Below, piece by piece: positions 1-10,671 of a DNA stretch of 64,000 bases. The notes under the pieces are model-generated. The model saw only the letters and a program-made list of their open reading frames with translations, had not been told where the DNA came from and made no database searches. Location: NCBI GenBank assembly GCA_949130495.1, contig OX422210.1, positions 638,872,585 through 638,936,584 of the forward strand. The letters are read 5' to 3'. The position numbers and the translations under genes are program-made. Origin of the DNA: Sambucus nigra. Lineage: Eukaryota; Streptophyta; Magnoliopsida; Dipsacales; Adoxaceae. Each line of letters opens with the position of its first letter. Within the stretch, counting starts at the first letter, position 1.

Positions 1-3000
1 AGGAAGGCCCGAAGAAGCTGCTGTGAAAGATCGTTGGGCATTAATAGAAACCTCCAATCTCATTTGCACTTGTGTACGTTCGATGAGGAGTCTCTCGCAT
101 TTCAGTTTAACCAGACACAAAGCTTCTTCGGCATCCTTTACCTCTTGATCCACTGCTTCCAAAAGAGGTGCCAATGCGACCAACCTAGCTTCCTCAACCT
201 GCTGGTCCTCCTGATGCTTTCGTAAAACCTCCCTCTGACTGATTAATTGTTGATTCTTCAAGGTCTTCAAATATGTTATAAGCCAGTGAAAACAGAAGCC
301 ATCACGCTCCAGCTCCCTTAGGTAACCCAGAAATTGGTTAAGTAAGGAACGGGTAACACTTGCAGTTGGAGTACTGGTAATTTCAGCAACAACTATCGCC
401 ATGCCTTGAAGTCTGTGACTCATCACGTGAATGTTGGAACGCAGACAGTCCAGTGTGAAGGTCTCAGGGTGATGATTCACCAGCTGTTCGATCACCAAAC
501 GGTGGTTGGCAGGCATTTGAGGGGACTGCCGAAGCACCATCAGGCAGAAGGCGTGAGGAGCCAGGTCAGGACGAGGGAGTTCACAACCAGACTCGCTCTC
601 CGCTGCAACACCGGTCGTGGAACCCTGATCGTCATGACCAGAATCTTCCGAAGAAGCAGGTTCCCGATGGGGGGAGGTCATAGGCGAAAGAACTGGGGGC
701 GAATTTTCCCGAGCAACCTGATAAGATATAGCAGGCATGATGAACTTATAAAAAAAAAAAATTATTATAAGGTGGAGTTTATGAAAAATCTTAACAAGCG
801 TTTTTCGTTGTTAAGTCACCGTTATAAGGTGGAGTTTATGAAAAATCTTAACAAGTGTTTTTGTTGTTAAGTCACCGTTATAAGGTGGAGTTTATGAAAA
901 ATCTTAACAAGTGTTTTCGTTGTTAAGTCACCGTTATAAGGTGAAGTTTAAGAAATATCTTAAAAAAAAAAAAAAATCATAAGATAGAGATTATGGAAAA
1001 TCTTAACAAAAGCTAACAAAAAATACCTCAGTCAATACGGGGGCAAGAACGGGAGCATGGGGGGCAGCCGCAGGGACAGGAACCGTTGGGGGCGAGATTA
1101 TTACCCCAGAAGCCATAACGGGGTCCCTGGACGCAGAAGCCCCCACGCTTCGCAAAACGCTATCACCTGCATAGGGCACCAGGGTCAGCATACTGGGTTC
1201 ATCGGACGAAGACACTGGGCTCCCAAACAAAGGCCCAACACGATGGGGGTGTAAACACACCACTATGTTGGGTACAAGCACCAACCTGGGCCTTGACTGC
1301 ATGAGTTGATGCAAGATCAGGAGAGAACTGTGGCACAAAGGCAAGTGTTAGAAAAGAAGAATGGGCACAGAAAATATGAAGAAATATCTCTACGTGTTAC
1401 TTACCTCAGTTATGGTGCCAAAGAGAGGAATGGCAGTCAGGGCCCTCATCAGCGTCGTTGGAGGAAGAACGCTTGCCAACAACGAGGATATTTCAACCTG
1501 GGATACCCAAAACATCTCAGAATTCAGCAAGCCAAATAAGAAAAGAGTGGGACCGAAAAGACTACAACAAATAAATTATAGAGGAAATCATACCTCGGGC
1601 CCACTCTCCTCAACAAGAACAATGGGCAGAGGAACCTCAGGTGAGGCCAGTAAATCAGAAGGGACCGAGGGTGTTATCTCGGATTGTGTCACTTCGGGTT
1701 GTGTTACCACTTCAGGCGAGGAATCACTCGCAGGATCAGCGGCTTCACCTCCCACAACGACTTCCCTTGCACGTTGACTGCCTGCACGGCGAGAATACGT
1801 AAGCCCCGTCATGGGGGAACGGGGAGGAGTCACATCGGTACGAGATGCACCAATGCGTCCCCCCACAAAGGGGCTCACGGGAGGACTGGAGGGGGTTGGT
1901 TCTTCTTCTTCAATCCCCTGCATCACAGTTGTCAATAGTAAGTAAGCGAATGTAGCCTGCCCTAAGAAAAAAGATAGGAGGAAATTGAATAAGATCAAGC
2001 ATACATACCTCGGATGCAGAAGGAGATATGACAATGGGGGAGGGGGCAGGAGTGAGATGCACCTCAGGAGTCTGCTTCCTCTGAGGCTTGGTACCCAAGG
2101 TCTTCCTCCTTGACCCCGTTGCACCGGTACTGACCCCTTGAGGAACCCTGGAGCTCTTTCTCCTCCTAGCCGTTGGCTCTGCAGGATCAACCACCACCGT
2201 GGGGAAAGCAACAGAAGAAGGAACAACGACGGCATGCCGTTGATACTCGGCATTTATTCGATCTATTTCTGCTTGGGCCTCCCTCCTTACACGCTCAGCC
2301 ATCTCAGCAGGCATGGGAGGTGGAACGGAGGCTATGGGAAGGGCTGCCACGGGAGTTTGGGGCTTCTGGGACTTCGATTTCGATTTTGATGTCCCACTCG
2401 TGGCCGTTTTTGCCTTCTTGGCAGGTGGTTGAGAAGCCCCCTCGTTGGTAGTAGCTTCGGTAGAGGGGGCAGCCTTCTTCGCAGCAGCAGCAGTTTTGGG
2501 CTTTGGCGTGGCAACTGGGACCATGGGACAAAGTGGGGGAAGCTCGGTAGGAGGTGCTTTGTGGGTTAAACTTAGGGGGAATTCTATCCCAAGTACAGAG
2601 TTGCCTTTTAGCCCCAACTCTAAGGCAGAAAATGAAGAAACGGGAGGATACACCGGCTCTCCCTCAACGAACTCAGCAATTTCAGCTAGTTGTTTCGGCC
2701 AGTACTTGGTGGCAAACAAAGGGGTCACATCCCCATGCCTAGTAATACTGGGAATGGTGACACGCCCAGCCATTGTCGAACATATCCCCCATGCAGCGGT
2801 CGAAGAAAACAGGGAACATGCCTCGCCAAACGAGACCTGGGGGTTTGACGATTGAAACACTGGACGTGGACCCCCCTGGTCAAACCCAAACTGGCGGCTA
2901 CATCGCTTGGGATTATAATGCTCGCTGGTATACCCCCACTCGGTGTAGGAAGGCAGATATCCTGGAGAAAACAGAAGGACCATGGCAAGCAAGGGATCCT

Positions 3001-4231
3001 CAATATCGGGAGAAGGGTCCTGTATCACTCTGGCTTCATGATGAAAAAATTCACAAGTGTGAAAGAAGGCCTCTTCCTGATAAGGCCTCATGACGAAGTT
3101 CTCGAAACGGTCAATCACAGAAATCAGCTCCTTTCGGCTTTGTCTCTTGTGATAAATGAAAGACCGTGGAGGCAGAATTGTTTCCCTCGAAGGAGAACTG
3201 TTGGTCTTGGCCGCCACGGCAGGAAAACGAAAGTAAAGGAAGCTGGTCAGAAGAACGCTGTTGGCAAAATTGGTCAAGTTATAACGGCCAAGAGAGCGCT
3301 CCATGTCGAACAAAGTCCTATCCAGCAAGGTGTAGAGGGATCCCAAGGCAATTGCAGCCAGGGGAAGTTTTATCCCTCGGGCCAAACGAAGGGACAGGTT
3401 AATAAGGTCCCTTCGTGGTTGGTCGTTGGGTTTGCCCGTAAAAAAGAAACGAGAAAGAATCACGAGAATATAGGCAGGAAGCTCCAACGGCGTACCTTGA
3501 CCAGGAGCAGTTGATGAGGAACTGCCTTCACCAGAACTTTTGAAGAAATAATTGATCAAGGGAGAAAAAGTAGCTTTGTTGGAAGAACCGATGCAGCTTC
3601 GGCATATGCGATCCAACTCCAAACGATCTGCAGTCTCTTGAGCATCAAGAGCCTCATCGGTGTAAGGCTCATGGCCTGTTGCATCGAGGCCCAGGAGCTC
3701 GCACACGTCCTCCAGAGTTATAGTGAACTCGCCCCACGCAGCGATGAACGTGTGAGTAGTCGTGTTCCATCGAGAGACCAAGATAGGAAGGGCAGCATTA
3801 TTCTTTGAGAGAGTGAACTCACCAAACCATTTGGCCCGTTGCAGCCCAATCTTGGAGAGGATGTCAGCGTAGGAACTCTGCATGTGGGAGTTCCAGGCAG
3901 CAAAGTGGGCAGGGGATCCCCCGGGTGCTTCGAAATCAATGTGGGACCATGGAAAGTCCCCTCGCTCCAAGCGAAATCTGAGAGTTCCTTCTGGAGCCAG
4001 AAAGCCCCACTTAGACAATTCTTCGTCCTCATCACCCAACGGTAGGGCATCAAACTTAGAAGAAAAACAAACAGTCTTACTGGCAACAGCAAAGTCATCA
4101 CCCTCCCCAAAAATAGGAGAGCGACGATAAAACCGCAGCTGTTCCTGGCGGGCAGAATCCAGGACGGAGGTAGTGGTGGTGGCAGACGGAGAACCGGTGG
4201 CAGAGGTAGCAAGACCGCTTGAGGTGGCCAT
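1..4231 (-). CDS. Plant mobile domain (PMD) gene carried antisense by a Tat-like retrotransposon; 3' end outside window
   Basis: Five exons can be read on the minus strand: 2009-4231, 1594-1917, 1405-1497, 1027-1327 and 1-717 (open to the window edge). Donors are GAG|GTATGT, GAG|GTATGA, GAG|GTAAGT and GAG|GTATTT; acceptors end in CAG. Introns 1 and 2 are phase 0. I chose the ATG at 4231 (MATSSG) over the one at 4282 because of its context. Exon 1 holds the PMD-like globular part, with an LEDVCELLGL motif near residue 190 and RFFFTGKPNDQPRRDL near 285, followed by a Ser/Pro/Lys-rich linker. The last exon is helical, probably coiled coil (KDAEEALCLVKLKCERLL). PMD proteins are often mislabelled 'aminotransferase-like'; no enzyme activity is implied. 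Exon 4 is 301 nt, so it breaks the frame. A decayed homologue lies at 52596-59660. Function unknown. Confidence 0.8.
764..985. repeat. Intronic tandem array, unit about 56 bp, 3-4 copies
   Basis: The unit starts at TTATAAGGTGGAGTTTATG and is repeated nearly identically from about 766, 823 and 879; a fourth copy from about 935 decays into poly-A. Each unit contains an inverted repeat CTTAACAA...TTGTTAAG (first at 790-815). It lies in the intron between exons 4 and 5 of the PMD gene. The equivalent intron of the second PMD copy has a related array at 58507-58812. Confidence 0.85.
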
Positions 4232-4823
4232 GAAAGACGATGACAGAGACAGCAAGAAAACCTTAAGCAAGAGAGGTTTCAAGAGCGAGAAGACCGCGAC
4301 AATGGGGTACTTGCAGGAGCGAGAAGGAAATAACGCGAACAGGAGCTTAGCAACAATGGGGTACTTTTAGGGTTTCTCTCTCTTTAAAAAGAAAATGGAA
4401 GTCTGAGGAAGATAGTAGTAGAGTAAGAAAACAAAATGAAAAAGAAGGGTTCAAGTGCTTTGAATTTGGCAGTTTGAAAATCTCGAGTTTGGCGTTTAGA
4501 TTTCCCCACCCTCGCACATGCACGGCCGCCTATAATCATTTCACATGAACACGTGGCACTTCGGGAAGCACTTTGACAGTTGAAAAGACAGCGCCACGTC
4601 ATTAATGAAATGACGCATGGAGAACAGGAAGCGTTGCCTTCTTCAACAAACTTCAGTTTTGGCGCCATAAATTTTGCTCGGGAATTTCCAAAGAGTTCCC
4701 AAACGAAGAAGATCTCACGTGTCCAAACGAGAATTTCAGAAATTTACCGGGGGGGCTTCGGTAAGGTTCATCGGATCGAGAAGTTTTCGTGCAGGCATTT
4801 CTTGTTCCCACAACCAATCCCTA

Positions 4824-4837
4824 CACGAGGGGGCAAA
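4824..4837 (+). other. Polypurine tract of element A
   Basis: ACGAGGGGGCAAA directly precedes TGTAGAGGGGGC, the LTR start. It fits the plus-strand primer site of an LTR retrotransposon and sets the element's orientation as +. Confidence 0.75.
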
Positions 4838-4916
4838 TGTAGAGGGGGCTTGAAGGTAATCCTGAGATTAGGGATAATTCCCTAATTAGCAACAGTGTTT
4901 GAGGATTAACGCAATA

Positions 4917-5003
4917 GAGGCAGCTTAGCGAGGCAGCTTAGCGTGGCAGCTCAAGCGTGGCAACTTAGCGTGGCAACTCAAGCGTGGCAACTCATACTTC
5001 AGC
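4917..5003 (+). repeat. Short tandem repeat in LTR A
   Basis: About six imperfect copies of a 13-15 bp unit of the type GGCAGCTTAGCGT / GGCAACTCAAGCGT. It is absent from the LTR of element B, so it is probably a local expansion. Confidence 0.75.
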
Positions 5004-5543
5004 GTGTTGTGTTAGTTATATTGTATCTTTGGTTACATTTACTGTAAGCTATAACGGTTGTAATGATGTAACGAGAATAATAAAGAGTTTTAGTGTGAAG
5101 TCAAACGGTACTTGCGAGAGGCCAGGCTTGGCAGGGCCTGGGAGAGCTGTCATGCTCTATTGAATGACCTCACCGTGGGAACTTTAGAGGGACTTGGTTT
5201 GGAGGATTGAGAAGTAAGGCACCGTTGGGGCTTGTCCTGACCATCTTAGATACACCTGGTAAAACACCGAAGGACCCTGACCGTGGAACCTCAAGCGGAG
5301 CAGCTTGGAGTTCCATCGGGCATTGAGTTATGGACCAAACAACCCTCTACTCAATGTCACATCTACTGTGGGTGATGTCACTAGCCATCTAAATAATGTC
5401 AGACATGCACTTGAGTAAACCACCGTGGTATTTGGGGCTGTCAGGCAGTTGGTAAGCCACCTCTGCGACAACAGTCCCCTGACACACTGTGGTTATGCAA
5501 AAGGCATGTCTTTGCATTTAATGTTTATGACGTGGAGACAGCT

Positions 5544-7428
5544 GTGGTGGAATGAAGAAGTACAGAATATAGTAAAAATTAAAAGGGAGTGCTTTAAAAC
5601 ATGGCAAACAAATAGAAATGAAGAGAATTTTGAGAAATATAAATGGACTAAAAAGGAAGTTAAGAAAGTGGTAAGAGATGCTAAGTTAAAAGCGTATGAT
5701 GATCTTTATACAAAATTAGGAACACAAGAAGGGGAAAAAAGTATTTATAAGCTTGCTAAACTTAGGGATAGGAAAACAAAAGATTTCAATAACGTTAAGT
5801 GCATCAAAAGTGATGATTCGAGAGTCCTAGTCAAAGATGATGAAATTATGGAAAGATGGAAAAACTACTTTGAGAGGTTATTAAATGGAGATAATGGGAG
5901 TAGATTAGATATAGAGGAACTTAGGGAGACTCGAGAAGATATATTTTTTCGTAGAATTAGGACAACAGAGGTCAGGATTGCTCTAAAAAAGATGAAAACA
6001 GGTAAGGCTTTAGGACTAGATGGTATCCCTATTGAGTTTTGGAAGTGCTTAGGGGAGGATGGAGTATCATGGCTTACCAAATTATTTAATAGAATTTTAA
6101 TGACTAATAGGATGCCCGATGAATGGAGAAAAAGTATTTTAGTACCTATTTATAAAAATAAAGGGGACATACAAAGTTGTTCAAATTATCGTGGTATTAA
6201 GTTAATGAGTCATACAATGAAACTTTGGGAGAGAGTGATTGAATATAGGTTGAGATTGAAGACAACAGTATCTGAGAATCAATTTGGGTTTATGCCTGGG
6301 AGGTCAACAATGGAAGCAATCTATTTATTGAGGAGATTAATGGAGAGGTATAGAGAGAAAAAGAAGGATCTTCATATGATTTTTATAGATTTGGAGAAGG
6401 CGTATGATAGGATACCCAGAGATATAATATGGTGGGTTCTACATAAAAGAGGAGTGACTCGCAGATATATTGACGTGATCAAGGATGTGTATGATGGTGC
6501 GATGACTAAAGTAAGAACATCAGCTGGAGAAAGTAGTGAATTTTCAATTACGGTAGGGCTACACCAAGGTTCAGCATTAAGTCCTTATCTCTTTGCTCTT
6601 GTTATGGATGAGTTGACTGGACAAATACAAGATGAGGTGCCATGGTGTATGCTATTTGCAGATGATATTGTTTTAGTCGATGAGACTAAGATGGGGATAA
6701 ACGCTAGGTTGGAATTGTGGAGAGAAACTTTAGAAACAAGAGGATTTAAAATAAGCAGAACTAAAACAGAATATGTGGAGTGTAATTTTAGTAGTAATAG
6801 GAGGACAAATGGAGATGTGGTGAAATTGGAGGGTCAAGAAATACCTAGAAATGATCATTTTCGTTATTTAGGATCGATTATACAAAAAGATGGAGATATT
6901 AATGATGATGTTACGCATAGGATTAGAGCAGGCTGGGTTAAGTGGAGAAGTGCGACCGGCGTTCTGTGTGATGGGCGTATACCTTTGAAGTTAAAAGGAA
7001 AATTTTATAGGACGGCCATTAGACCTGCCATGTTATATGGGACAGAGTGTTGGGCAACCAAGAAACAAAATGTGCAGAAAATGAGTGTGGCGGAGATGCG
7101 AATGCTAAGATGGATTTGTGGTAAAACTCGAAAGGATAAAATTAAAAATGAACAAATTCGTAAAACGGTGAAAGTAGCTCCTATAGAAGATAAATTGAGA
7201 GAAAATCGACTTCGATGGTTTAGACACGTCAAGCGTAGACCAATGGATGCTCCTGTAAGGAAGAGTGATTTAGTTAGTATTGATGGTAACCCAAGGGGTA
7301 GAGGTAGGCCTAAATTAACTTGGTGGGATATTATAAAAAAGGACATGATATCATGTGGTGTTACCGAAGATATTGCACTGGACAGAATGGAATGGAAAAA
7401 TAGGATTCATGTAGCCGACCCCAAATAA
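5544..7428 (+). CDS. RTE LINE ORF2 fragment: reverse transcriptase, endonuclease domain missing
   Basis: The frame is open upstream to an ATG at 5425, but that ATG lies in the host LTR and the TSD shows LINE sequence starts at 5544, so the N-terminus is chance read-through. RT blocks follow in order: a KTGKALGLDGIPIEFWK block, a NYRGIKLMSH block, an FGFMPGRSTMEAI block, FIDLEKAYDRIPR (first catalytic Asp), GLHQGSALSPYLFALVMDEL, and the catalytic FADDIVL motif. The C-terminal part contains RRLRWFRHV-like and RGRGRPKLTWWD segments typical of plant RTE proteins. The apurinic endonuclease domain that normally precedes the RT is absent, so the copy cannot be autonomous, although the RT itself looks intact. 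Confidence 0.92.
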
Positions 7429-7455
7429 TTGGGAAAAGGCTTTGTTGAGTTGAGT
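5544..7455 (+). mobile_element. 5'-truncated RTE-clade LINE
   Basis: The insert is flanked by a perfect 16-bp TSD, TGACGTGGAGACAGCT, at 5528-5543 and 7456-7471. The 3' end has an RTE-type tail, GCCGACCCCAAATAATTGGG then GGCTTTG and short TTGAG repeats. The body is one open frame to 7428. Truncation removed the endonuclease domain. The perfect TSD and open frame indicate a recent insertion into LTR A. Confidence 0.92.
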
Positions 7456-7960
7456 TGACGTGGAGACAGCTAGTGCATCAGGTATTTAGTGGTGTGACAT
7501 AAAGTATGAGGGATGCCTTTCATAGTTTTAATGACTGAGTTGCCTCGGGGGTGGTGTGGGGGGCTATTTAAGGACCCCAACCACCTTTGAGGAAGGGGGG
7601 GACTTTTGGAGAGTTCATAAGTTATTGCGAGAGAGAATACACACCAGAGAGAGTTATTGCAAATCAGAGAGTTTACTCACTCACCATTGTCATTTATTAT
7701 AAAGCTTTCAATATTCGACAGAGGTTCCTGAGGGTATCTGGTGTGGTTTTACCTGCCTACCATCTAGGGTGCTTACTTTTCTCTCCCTCTAGCTAGGTTA
7801 CTTCTAAAGTTCATTACTATTTCCTGAGTTAGACACGAGAGCTTTGTGAGTTTAAGCTGAGTCTATCTTCATTGGGTTCATGTTTATGTGTTCCATCATT
7901 AATCCAAAGCTTTGGATAATTAACTTGTCATTACCATACTCAATAGGGGTTACGCCTCCA

Positions 7961-8320
7961 TATATAATCTAAAGTACCCTCCTACAATATCCATCGTTTG
8001 CATAAACTTGTAGAGAAATATATCCTCATGTATCTTCCCGCATACACAATCGCAAAGACACTCGCCTCATTTTCATCTTCTCATAAAATGAACTAATTTT
8101 TCTTCATTGTAATAAGAGAATTTAATTCAACCCCTCCATCCCAAATCAATAAATACTTGTTGTCTGACAGTCGAACATTTCAAGTAAAAGATTACTTTCC
8201 AAATTTATCTTTTGAAAATTTTTGAGTAAGCAACACATGCACTTCGATTATTGCTTTCTTATGGGTATTCGGATGGGTGACTTTGTAATCTCACCTATTT
8301 TTTAAAGTTTTTTTACCTTT
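7961..8320. other. Spacer with a possible left half of a Stowaway-like MITE
   Basis: No gene is visible. CCCTCCATCCCAAATCAATA near 8135 mirrors AATTTGGGATGGAGGGAGTA at about 10755-10774. These look like the two ends of a Stowaway-like MITE (CTCCCTCCGTCCC-type terminus) split by the MITE at 8321 and the LTR element at 8691. No TA duplication is clear on the left side. Confidence 0.4.
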
Positions 8321-8680
8321 AATACATTACTAATCTTTGGTTTTAGACTTAAATATATTTTGATTGAAAAATTTGACTTTGCCCAAAATCGTTAAAAAAA
8401 CTAAATAATTAGACTTTGCCCACGTGACATTTAAATTTAAATAATTCAAAACCTAAAAAATCATTTAAAAAAAACTAAAAAATAAAAGAAATTGGGGAGA
8501 GGATCGGCGGTCCAGTTGGGTGGGTGGGTTGGGGATTGGGGACGAAGGGAAGTTTATGAACTGTTTAAATTAAAAATGACACGTGGCAATCAACTTGATG
8601 ATTTTGTTAATGATTTTGGGCAAAGTCTATTTTTTAATTAAAATGTATTCAAGTCTAAAACCGAAAATTAGTAATGTATT
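8321..8680. mobile_element. MITE with long terminal inverted repeats
   Basis: AATACATTACTAATCTTTGG at the left is matched by its inverted form at the right (ATTAGTAATGTATT ends at 8680). Pairing continues with mismatches for at least 75 bp, including GACTTTGCCCAAAATC on both sides, and further inward through a shared CACGTG segment. The centre is G-rich. It has no coding capacity. The TSD was not resolved, so the superfamily is open, possibly Mutator-like because of the TIR length. Confidence 0.75.
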
Positions 8681-8690
8681 TAAGTCAAAA

Positions 8691-9081
8691 TGATGTGAAT
8701 CAAGAATGCAGAAGCGTTATATTACACTACACACCAAATACTAACTACAATGCACCAACTAAATACACCAAATAAAACTAAACTAAGAAAAAGAGTCTAT
8801 TTCCCTCTCTATATTCTTTTATCAATATTCAAGTCTCATTACAAATGAAGATCAAGAGCGTATTCATAGGAGAGATTAGCTTGCTAGCCAAGCTAAGTTC
8901 CAAAAGACTAAAAAGGGCAACTAATAACTAAAATTGACTAATTTGCCCAAAACATATTGGAAAACTAATTAAAGACTAAAAATAAAAGAAAATGACAATA
9001 ATATGCTAAACTAAAAAATAGAAAAAAGGTAGTCTTCTCTTGGGAGCACAACCACATTCCAAGTGTCACCAATATACGCCA
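8691..9081 (-). repeat. 3' LTR of the compact element
   Basis: 391 bp. It aligns end to end with 10303-10671; shared landmarks are ATCAAGAATGC, AGGAGAGATTAGCTTGCTA and GGGAGCACAACCAC. By eye the two LTRs differ by roughly a tenth, so the insertion is not very young. Confidence 0.9.
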
Positions 9082-10288
9082 TTCTCCCCGTCTTCGAAAA
9101 AGCTTATCCTCGACCGTGTAGGGTGACTCATCAATGCCACATGATATGAACCAAGAAAAGCTTCAGACCTTAGTCAAACTCAATCAAAAGTGGGCAGCCA
9201 AACTGGAATTTGTCCCATGTATATGAACCTCATCAATAATGGGTCTAATAAACCCAATTACTGCCGATATCCTCTATGAATCCGAGCAACCAAAAACTGA
9301 CGACCTTATCCGCTTTCTTGATACCACAAGTACATGGTTGCTACTTGGTGTGGTGGTCCCTTGAATCTGGCCGGACGGGAACTCCGGTGACCGCACCTTT
9401 GCGAGTACGATGGCGAAACAAGCAGACCGAAGACGACGACATTCCGGAAAGCCAGACCCAAAATGGCAAATAGTCGGAAATGGGCCCCAACTGGGACGCA
9501 TTTTTCATGGAAGTCTGGAGTTGTGTCACAAATAGGCCATAAGACTAATTTTGACCGGATTTGAGGTCAAATAGGGAGTGGGGGATTGAATCGGAGTAGG
9601 GAAGCCCATTTTGATCATGGTTGGACATTAATGAGTGGGGAAAAGGGAAAAATAGGATAACTGGGGAAGAGTTTAGGGTTAGGGCTTGTTGGTGGGGTTT
9701 AAAGAGGTGGAGGAGGGCAGGGGGGTGGGTTTGAAGTGGCAGGGGTGTGTAGGGACAGCAGGGCTGGTCGGTGGGGTTAAACAATTGTGGGGGAGGTCCA
9801 GGCGGAGGGGAAAGGGGCGGCCTGCCTTGTTCGGCAGTCGGCAGCCACGACAGGGGTTTCCGGCCCCTTTCTTGGGCAGATCCGGTTGCGGGTAGGGCTG
9901 TTTTTTGGGCCGGAGAGGTTGGAACCGGGGGGGGGGGGGGGATTGTTGGCAGTGGGGTGGTGTTTGGACAACTAGGGTTAGGGTTCTTTGGGCGGGGCAG
10001 TAGGGGGGCTGCGAGGGTTTTGAGTGGGGTAACGAATTGATACCATGGCGCGTGGTTGTATGGCGGTAGGAGATGGAGGTGGAGGAAGGTGACGGTGGAG
10101 GAAGGTGACGGTGGAGGAGGTTAAAAAGGTTGGTATCCCCCCTTTTAGCGGTGATGGAATTTAGGGTTTTTATCCACCCGATTCCCATTTGGACATTTAT
10201 CAATCCACCTGATTGAAGGGTTGTCCGAGTTGGAATCTCAACTCGTTACCCACATCACGCACCACGACGAACACCAAGGACAAACGCA
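9082..10288 (-). other. Internal region of the compact LTR element, no retroviral coding
   Basis: The part at about 9680-10140 is unusually G-rich on the plus strand (C- and Pro-codon-rich on the minus strand), unlike the AT-rich surroundings. It has a 174-residue minus-strand reading frame (10203-9679) of low-complexity Pro/Ser/Leu composition that I do not recognise. The composition could mean captured host DNA, but no gene is identifiable. Confidence 0.5.
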
Positions 10289-10300
10289 GCTCTAATACCA
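10289..10300 (-). other. Primer binding site
   Basis: TGGTATTAGAGC on the minus strand is one base off the usual plant LTR-element site TGGTATCAGAGC, complementary to the 3' end of initiator methionine tRNA. Confidence 0.85.
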
Positions 10301-10302
10301 AT

Positions 10303-10671
10303 TGATGTGTATCAAGAATGCGGAAGCGTTACTATTACACTACACACCAACTAAATACACCAAATAAAACTAAACTAAAAAGAGTTTCTTTCTCTCTCTA
10401 TATTTTGATTTTTAATATTCAAGTCTCGTTACAAATGAACTTTAAGGGCTTATTTATAGGAGAGATTAGCTTGCTAACCAAGCTGAGATCCAAAAGACTA
10501 AAAAGGGCAACTAATAACTAAAATTGACTATTTAGCCCCAAACATATTTGTAAACTAATTAAAAACTAAAAATAATAGAAAATGATAATAATACCCTAAA
10601 CTAAAAAATAGAAAAAAGACAGTCTTCTCCCGGGAGCACAACCACGCGCCATGCGTCACCAATATGCTTCA
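10303..10671 (-). repeat. 5' LTR of the compact element
   Basis: 369 bp, aligned with 8691-9081. The downstream neighbour in element orientation is the PBS. Begins TGAAGCATATTGG and ends ACACATCA on the minus strand. Confidence 0.9.

Larger units (their letters stand above)
1..7960 (+). mobile_element. Tat-like Ty3/gypsy element A, 3' part (antisense PMD gene, PPT, 3' LTR)
   Basis: The order in + orientation is antisense PMD gene, polypurine tract (4824-4837), then an LTR starting TGTAGAGGGGGC. The same order appears in mirror image for element B, whose pol region is visible on the minus strand at 59924-64000. The family is therefore assigned from element B, because element A's own pol would lie left of the window. 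Extra ORFs between pol and the 3' LTR, including antisense ones with a PMD, are known from Tat-lineage elements. The right end of the LTR is uncertain because no second LTR copy or TSD is visible. Confidence 0.7.
4838..7960 (+). repeat. 3' LTR of element A, split by an RTE insertion; right end approximate
   Basis: It starts TGTAGAGGGGGCTTGAAGG. It shares ordered short blocks with the LTR of element B read on the minus strand (51953 to about 50467): a GAGGATTGAG block, a GTCAGGCAG block, a GCATTTAATG block, an AGAGTTATTGCAA block and a CCTGCCTACC-type block. AATAATAAAG and a TATTTAAGG box fit LTR regulatory parts. Without the 1.9-kb RTE insert the LTR is about 1.2 kb. The end near 7960 is inferred only. 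Confidence 0.6.
8691..10671 (-). mobile_element. Complete compact non-autonomous LTR retrotransposon
   Basis: Direct repeats at 8691-9081 and 10303-10671 act as LTRs, TG...CA on the minus strand. They are flanked by the 5-bp TSD CAAAA at 8686-8690 and 10672-10676. A primer binding site (10289-10300, TGGTATTAGAGC on the minus strand) lies 2 bp inside the 5' LTR, and a purine-rich tract (minus strand AAGACGGGGAGAA) abuts the 3' LTR. The internal region is only about 1.2 kb and shows no gag, RT or integrase motif. The element must have moved using enzymes from elsewhere, as TRIM/LARD-type elements do. Confidence 0.9.

Noticed and set aside
406..870. Plus-strand 154-codon ORF
   Set aside because: It is the complement of the last PMD exon running into the intronic repeat.
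764..985. Tandem array considered as a CRISPR array
   Set aside because: Units are contiguous without unique spacers, and the context is a plant intron.
1910..4282. PMD protein as an aminotransferase
   Set aside because: The label is a database habit for PMD proteins; no pyridoxal-phosphate lysine motif is visible.
5425..5543. ATG at 5425 as the start of the RTE protein
   Set aside because: The TSD shows this part belongs to the host LTR, so the in-frame extension is accidental.
9679..10203. 174-codon minus-strand ORF as a protein gene
   Set aside because: Low-complexity Pro/Ser frame in a G-rich block, no recognisable domain, no splice or start context; noted only as composition.
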